Below, in pieces: positions 61,961 through 64,000 of a DNA stretch of 64,000 bases. The first letter of the stretch is position 1, and the number at the start of each line of letters is the position of its first letter. This stretch comes from Desulfosporosinus sp. Tol-M (GTDB lineage Bacteria > Bacillota > Desulfitobacteriia > Desulfitobacteriales > Desulfitobacteriaceae), in NCBI GenBank assembly GCA_000770645.1, contig JQID01000039.1, positions 1-64,000 of the forward strand, read 5' to 3'. A program made the translations under genes and the position numbers. Below the pieces are notes generated by a model. That model saw only the letters and a list, made by a program, of their open reading frames with translations, had not been told where the DNA came from and made no database searches.

Positions 61961-62694
61961 ATACAACATGGGGAAAATTCTTTGGAGTTGGGGTCGGTCC
62001 CGGTGATCCTCGTCTCTTAACATTGCAGGCTGTTGATGTTTTGAAATCAGTCGATCTGGTTGCTATTCCCAAATCCAAGCTTGACCGGGAAAGTGTGGCC
62101 TGGGATATAGCTAAAATATATTGTCCAGCCAATGTCCGCCTAGTCAAACTCGAAATGCCCATGACTGCGGATCAGCAGGTTTTAGTAAAGGCCTGGCAAG
62201 ATGGGGCGCAAACTCTCCTGGCCGAACTGAAACAGGGCAAATCCGTCGCCTTTATCACGCTGGGGGATCCTTCGCTTTATAGTACTTACAGTTACCTGCT
62301 TAACATTCTTCAAGAAGAACTGCCTCAGGAGTGTATTGCAACAGTGCCGGGCATTACAGCTATGTCTGCAGCGGCAGCCAGGATTAACTTGCCTCTTGCC
62401 ACAGGGGATGAGCCCCTCCTAATCTTGCCAAGTACCGAAGACGTAGGGGAGTTTCTCAATTTCCCCAATTTAGTCTTTATGAAAGTCTCCCGAAGGCTGC
62501 CTGAGATTTTGACGCTGCTCGAAGGGCTCAAGAGAAAAGCAGTCTTGTTAACTCGCCTCGGACAAGCTAGCGAGAGAATCTGCTGGCAACCAAAACCTCA
62601 GGATTTCACATCCGACAAAATTGATTATCTCAGTTTGTTACTTGTCAAACAAGATTTGTTGGGGAGGGAAAACAGTGAGCCGGAGAAAAACTAA
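61957..62694 (+). CDS. cbiL: Cobalt-factor II/precorrin-2 C20-methyltransferase
   Basis: A 245-residue tetrapyrrole methylase: FGVGVGPGDPRLLTLQAVDVL, LGDPSLYSTYSYLL, VPGITAMSAAAARINLPLA. ATGA overlap with cbiET; the longer in-frame start at 61876 is rejected. Confidence 0.93.
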   Translation: MNTTWGKFFGVGVGPGDPRLLTLQAVDVLKSVDLVAIPKSKLDRESVAWDIAKIYCPANVRLVKLEMPMTADQQVLVKAWQDGAQTLLAELKQGKSVAFITLGDPSLYSTYSYLLNILQEELPQECIATVPGITAMSAAAARINLPLATGDEPLLILPSTEDVGEFLNFPNLVFMKVSRRLPEILTLLEGLKRKAVLLTRLGQASERICWQPKPQDFTSDKIDYLSLLLVKQDLLGRENSEPEKN

Positions 62695-63463
62695 CGGCCA
62701 AGTAATTTTCGTTGGTGCCGGTCCGGGTGATCCGGAACTAATAACGGTCAAAGGTGCACGTGCGCTGGAGAGGGCGGACCGGGTGATTTACGCCGGCTCT
62801 TTAGTCAACCCGGAGTTGCTCGGACTTTGCCACCCGGGAACACCTGTTCATGACAGTGCTTACCTAACGCTCGAGGAAGTAGTAGATTTGATGGATGAGG
62901 GGACAAGGCGAGGGGAAACTATTGTTCGTCTCCATACGGGTGATCCCAGTATGTTCGGGGCAATTAAGGAACAATTCGACTACTTAGACAAGCAATATAT
63001 TCCGTATTCCGTCATTCCTGGAGTCAGTTCGGTGTTTGCGGCCGCTGCGGCGGTTAAACGTGAATTTACTCTGCCGGATATCAGCCAAACGTTGATTCTC
63101 ACCCGCTTGGCGGGAAGGACCCCTGTACCGGAGCGTGAAGCACTAGCCAACTTGGCGAAACACCAAGCCAGTATGGCAATTTTCTTAAGTGTTCAGGATA
63201 TGCACTCAGTTGTCGAAGCCTTGCTGGAAGGTGGTTACCCTGCCTCTACCCCGATAGCCGTAATTTCTAAAGCGAGTTGGCCAGATGAAGAGGTTCTGCA
63301 GGGAACATTGGAAACCATCGTAGAAAAAGTTAAAACGGTGGGAATCCGCAAACAGGCCCAAATCCTGGTAGGCGATTTTTTAGATCCCGCTAATGGGTAT
63401 GCTCGTTCAAAGCTCTATAACCCGACTTTTACACACAACTATCGGCAAGGTACTGAAACGTGA
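62675..63463 (+). CDS. cbiF: Cobalt-precorrin-4 C11-methyltransferase
   Basis: A 262-residue tetrapyrrole methylase: FVGAGPGDPELITVKGARAL, IYAGSLVNPELL, RLHTGDPSMFGAIKEQ, VIPGVSSVFAAAAAV. GTG 62675 has GGGGAGGG upstream. It overlaps cbiL by 20 bp and the next gene by 4 bp. Confidence 0.93.
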   Translation: MSRRKTNGQVIFVGAGPGDPELITVKGARALERADRVIYAGSLVNPELLGLCHPGTPVHDSAYLTLEEVVDLMDEGTRRGETIVRLHTGDPSMFGAIKEQFDYLDKQYIPYSVIPGVSSVFAAAAAVKREFTLPDISQTLILTRLAGRTPVPEREALANLAKHQASMAIFLSVQDMHSVVEALLEGGYPASTPIAVISKASWPDEEVLQGTLETIVEKVKTVGIRKQAQILVGDFLDPANGYARSKLYNPTFTHNYRQGTET

Positions 63464-64000
63464 ATAAAAACGATAAGGCAAACCCAAACGCAAACACAAA
63501 CCCGAACGCAATCGCAGCCCCAAACGCAAATACAAACCCAAACACAAAAACGAATATTGCACTTGTATCGTTAACTGACCGAGGGATGGCCACAGTCCGG
63601 CGTATTGGAGAGAAACTTCCGGGCACAGTCGTTCAGGAACTCTATATTCACGAGAAAACACTCGGTTCAAACAAGGATCACGGAGAAGGGGAAGGGCACC
63701 CTCGACCGCAATTGCATCTGTTTCGGCGTTTGGGGGATATCGTCCCGGGACTATGGCAGGAGTATGCTGTTCTCATTTTCGTCATGGCTACAGGAATTGT
63801 GGTACGCCAAATCGCTTCCCTTATCGAAGGCAAAGATCGGGATCCGGCGGTGCTTGTCTTAGATGAGGAGGGGAAGTTCATTATCCCTTTACTTTCCGGA
63901 CATTTGGGTGGCGCAAATACTTGGGCAAATCATCTTGCCTGTCAGATTGGGGCTCAAGCGGTTATTACGACAGCGACCGATGTTCGGGGCTTAGTTGCGC
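63460..64000 (+). CDS. cbiG: Cobalt-precorrin-5A hydrolase CbiG, N-terminal part (runs off the window)
   Basis: GTG 63460 overlaps the cbiF stop (GTGA). 180 codons are visible and there is no stop before the edge. After about 33 Asn/Ala/Pro-rich residues the CbiG N-terminal domain begins (IALVSLTDRGMATVRRIGEK), continues with FVMATGIVVRQIASLIEGK, and reaches the family core LSGHLGGANTWANHLA. CbiG opens the delta-lactone with loss of acetaldehyde. The repeat-coded N-terminal extension is unusual. Confidence 0.9.
   Translation, partial: MNKNDKANPNANTNPNAIAAPNANTNPNTKTNIALVSLTDRGMATVRRIGEKLPGTVVQELYIHEKTLGSNKDHGEGEGHPRPQLHLFRRLGDIVPGLWQEYAVLIFVMATGIVVRQIASLIEGKDRDPAVLVLDEEGKFIIPLLSGHLGGANTWANHLACQIGAQAVITTATDVRGLVA
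63478..63540 (+). repeat. In-frame hexanucleotide repeat at the start of cbiG
   Basis: About ten 6-bp units related to CCAAAC/GCAAAC/ACAAAC code for Asn-Pro, Asn-Ala and Asn-Thr dipeptides between the start codon and the CbiG domain. It parallels the repeat in the ketosynthase gene but with different third bases, so it arose separately. Confidence 0.85.

Noticed and set aside
1-64000. tRNA, rRNA, IS transposase or prophage genes
   Set aside because: None recognised by eye anywhere in the window; weak cloverleaf-like folds could be missed, so a tRNAscan run would settle it.

Overview
The window looks like chromosome of an anaerobic, endospore-forming, low-to-mid-GC Firmicute of the Desulfosporosinus/Desulfitobacterium type (Clostridia). 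The evidence is a Tlp-type small spore protein, strong AGGAGG-like ribosome sites with some GTG/TTG starts, a ferredoxin-dependent 2-oxoacid oxidoreductase (korDABC), an anaerobic cobalamin pathway under a B12 riboswitch, lysine 2,3-aminomutase, DUF1540/DUF3231/DUF378 small proteins, a clostridial one-chain PurL and bacterial Ku. The genus assignment is an inference; no rRNA lies in the window.

Layout. 1-8.4 kb: mixed housekeeping and stress genes (tlp, serA-like dehydrogenase, flavodoxin with divergent HxlR regulator, FadH-like flavin oxidoreductase, ku, moeB/thiF-like, proA, solo TipAS domain). 8.4-18.6 kb: a tightly overlapping, apparently undescribed biosynthetic operon: XRE regulator, UbiA prenyltransferase, a 33-unit heptanucleotide repeat, an OYE/FadH-like flavoenzyme, acyl carrier protein, alpha-oxoamine synthase (the family of serine palmitoyltransferase), diacylglycerol/sphingosine-kinase-like lipid kinase, ThiL/PurM-like protein, beta-ketoacyl synthase with an internal N-P/N-S hexanucleotide repeat, extended SDR, radical SAM/SPASM enzyme. 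The ACP + oxoamine synthase + SDR + lipid kinase set recalls bacterial sphingoid-base synthesis, combined here with prenyl transfer, a ketosynthase and radical chemistry. 18.5-20.9 kb: a Fic-domain gene with its own promoter and terminator, flanked by a 72-bp direct repeat that copies the end of the radical SAM gene, then about 1 kb without genes.

20.8-30.5 kb: a ruined kdp operon (only the KdpA tail and the KdpB N-terminus remain) in which intact kdpDE are flanked by two paralogous KimA-like APC permeases, then a PhoH-like ATPase. 30.5-41.5 kb: purL, small spore-type and membrane proteins, NUDIX, cupin, a Mop/TOBE gene broken by one in-frame TGA, a MalY/PatB-type lyase and a phosphodiester glycosidase pair. 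41.9-51.8 kb: a glycogen operon, glgP-glgC-glgD-glgA and a giant amylase/4-alpha-glucanotransferase fusion. 51.8-55.4 kb (minus): korDABC and a TIGR01212 radical SAM gene.

55.8-64 kb: DUF1540, CBS-pair protein, cbiD, the divergent ablAB pair (N-acetyl-beta-lysine osmolyte), then a cobalamin riboswitch with terminator, a structured RNA element resembling an orphan HEARO/IscB omega-RNA, and cbiET-cbiL-cbiF-cbiG running off the right edge. A hexanucleotide repeat coding Asn-rich dipeptides also sits at the start of cbiG, so in-frame microsatellite expansion occurs at more than one locus of this genome.
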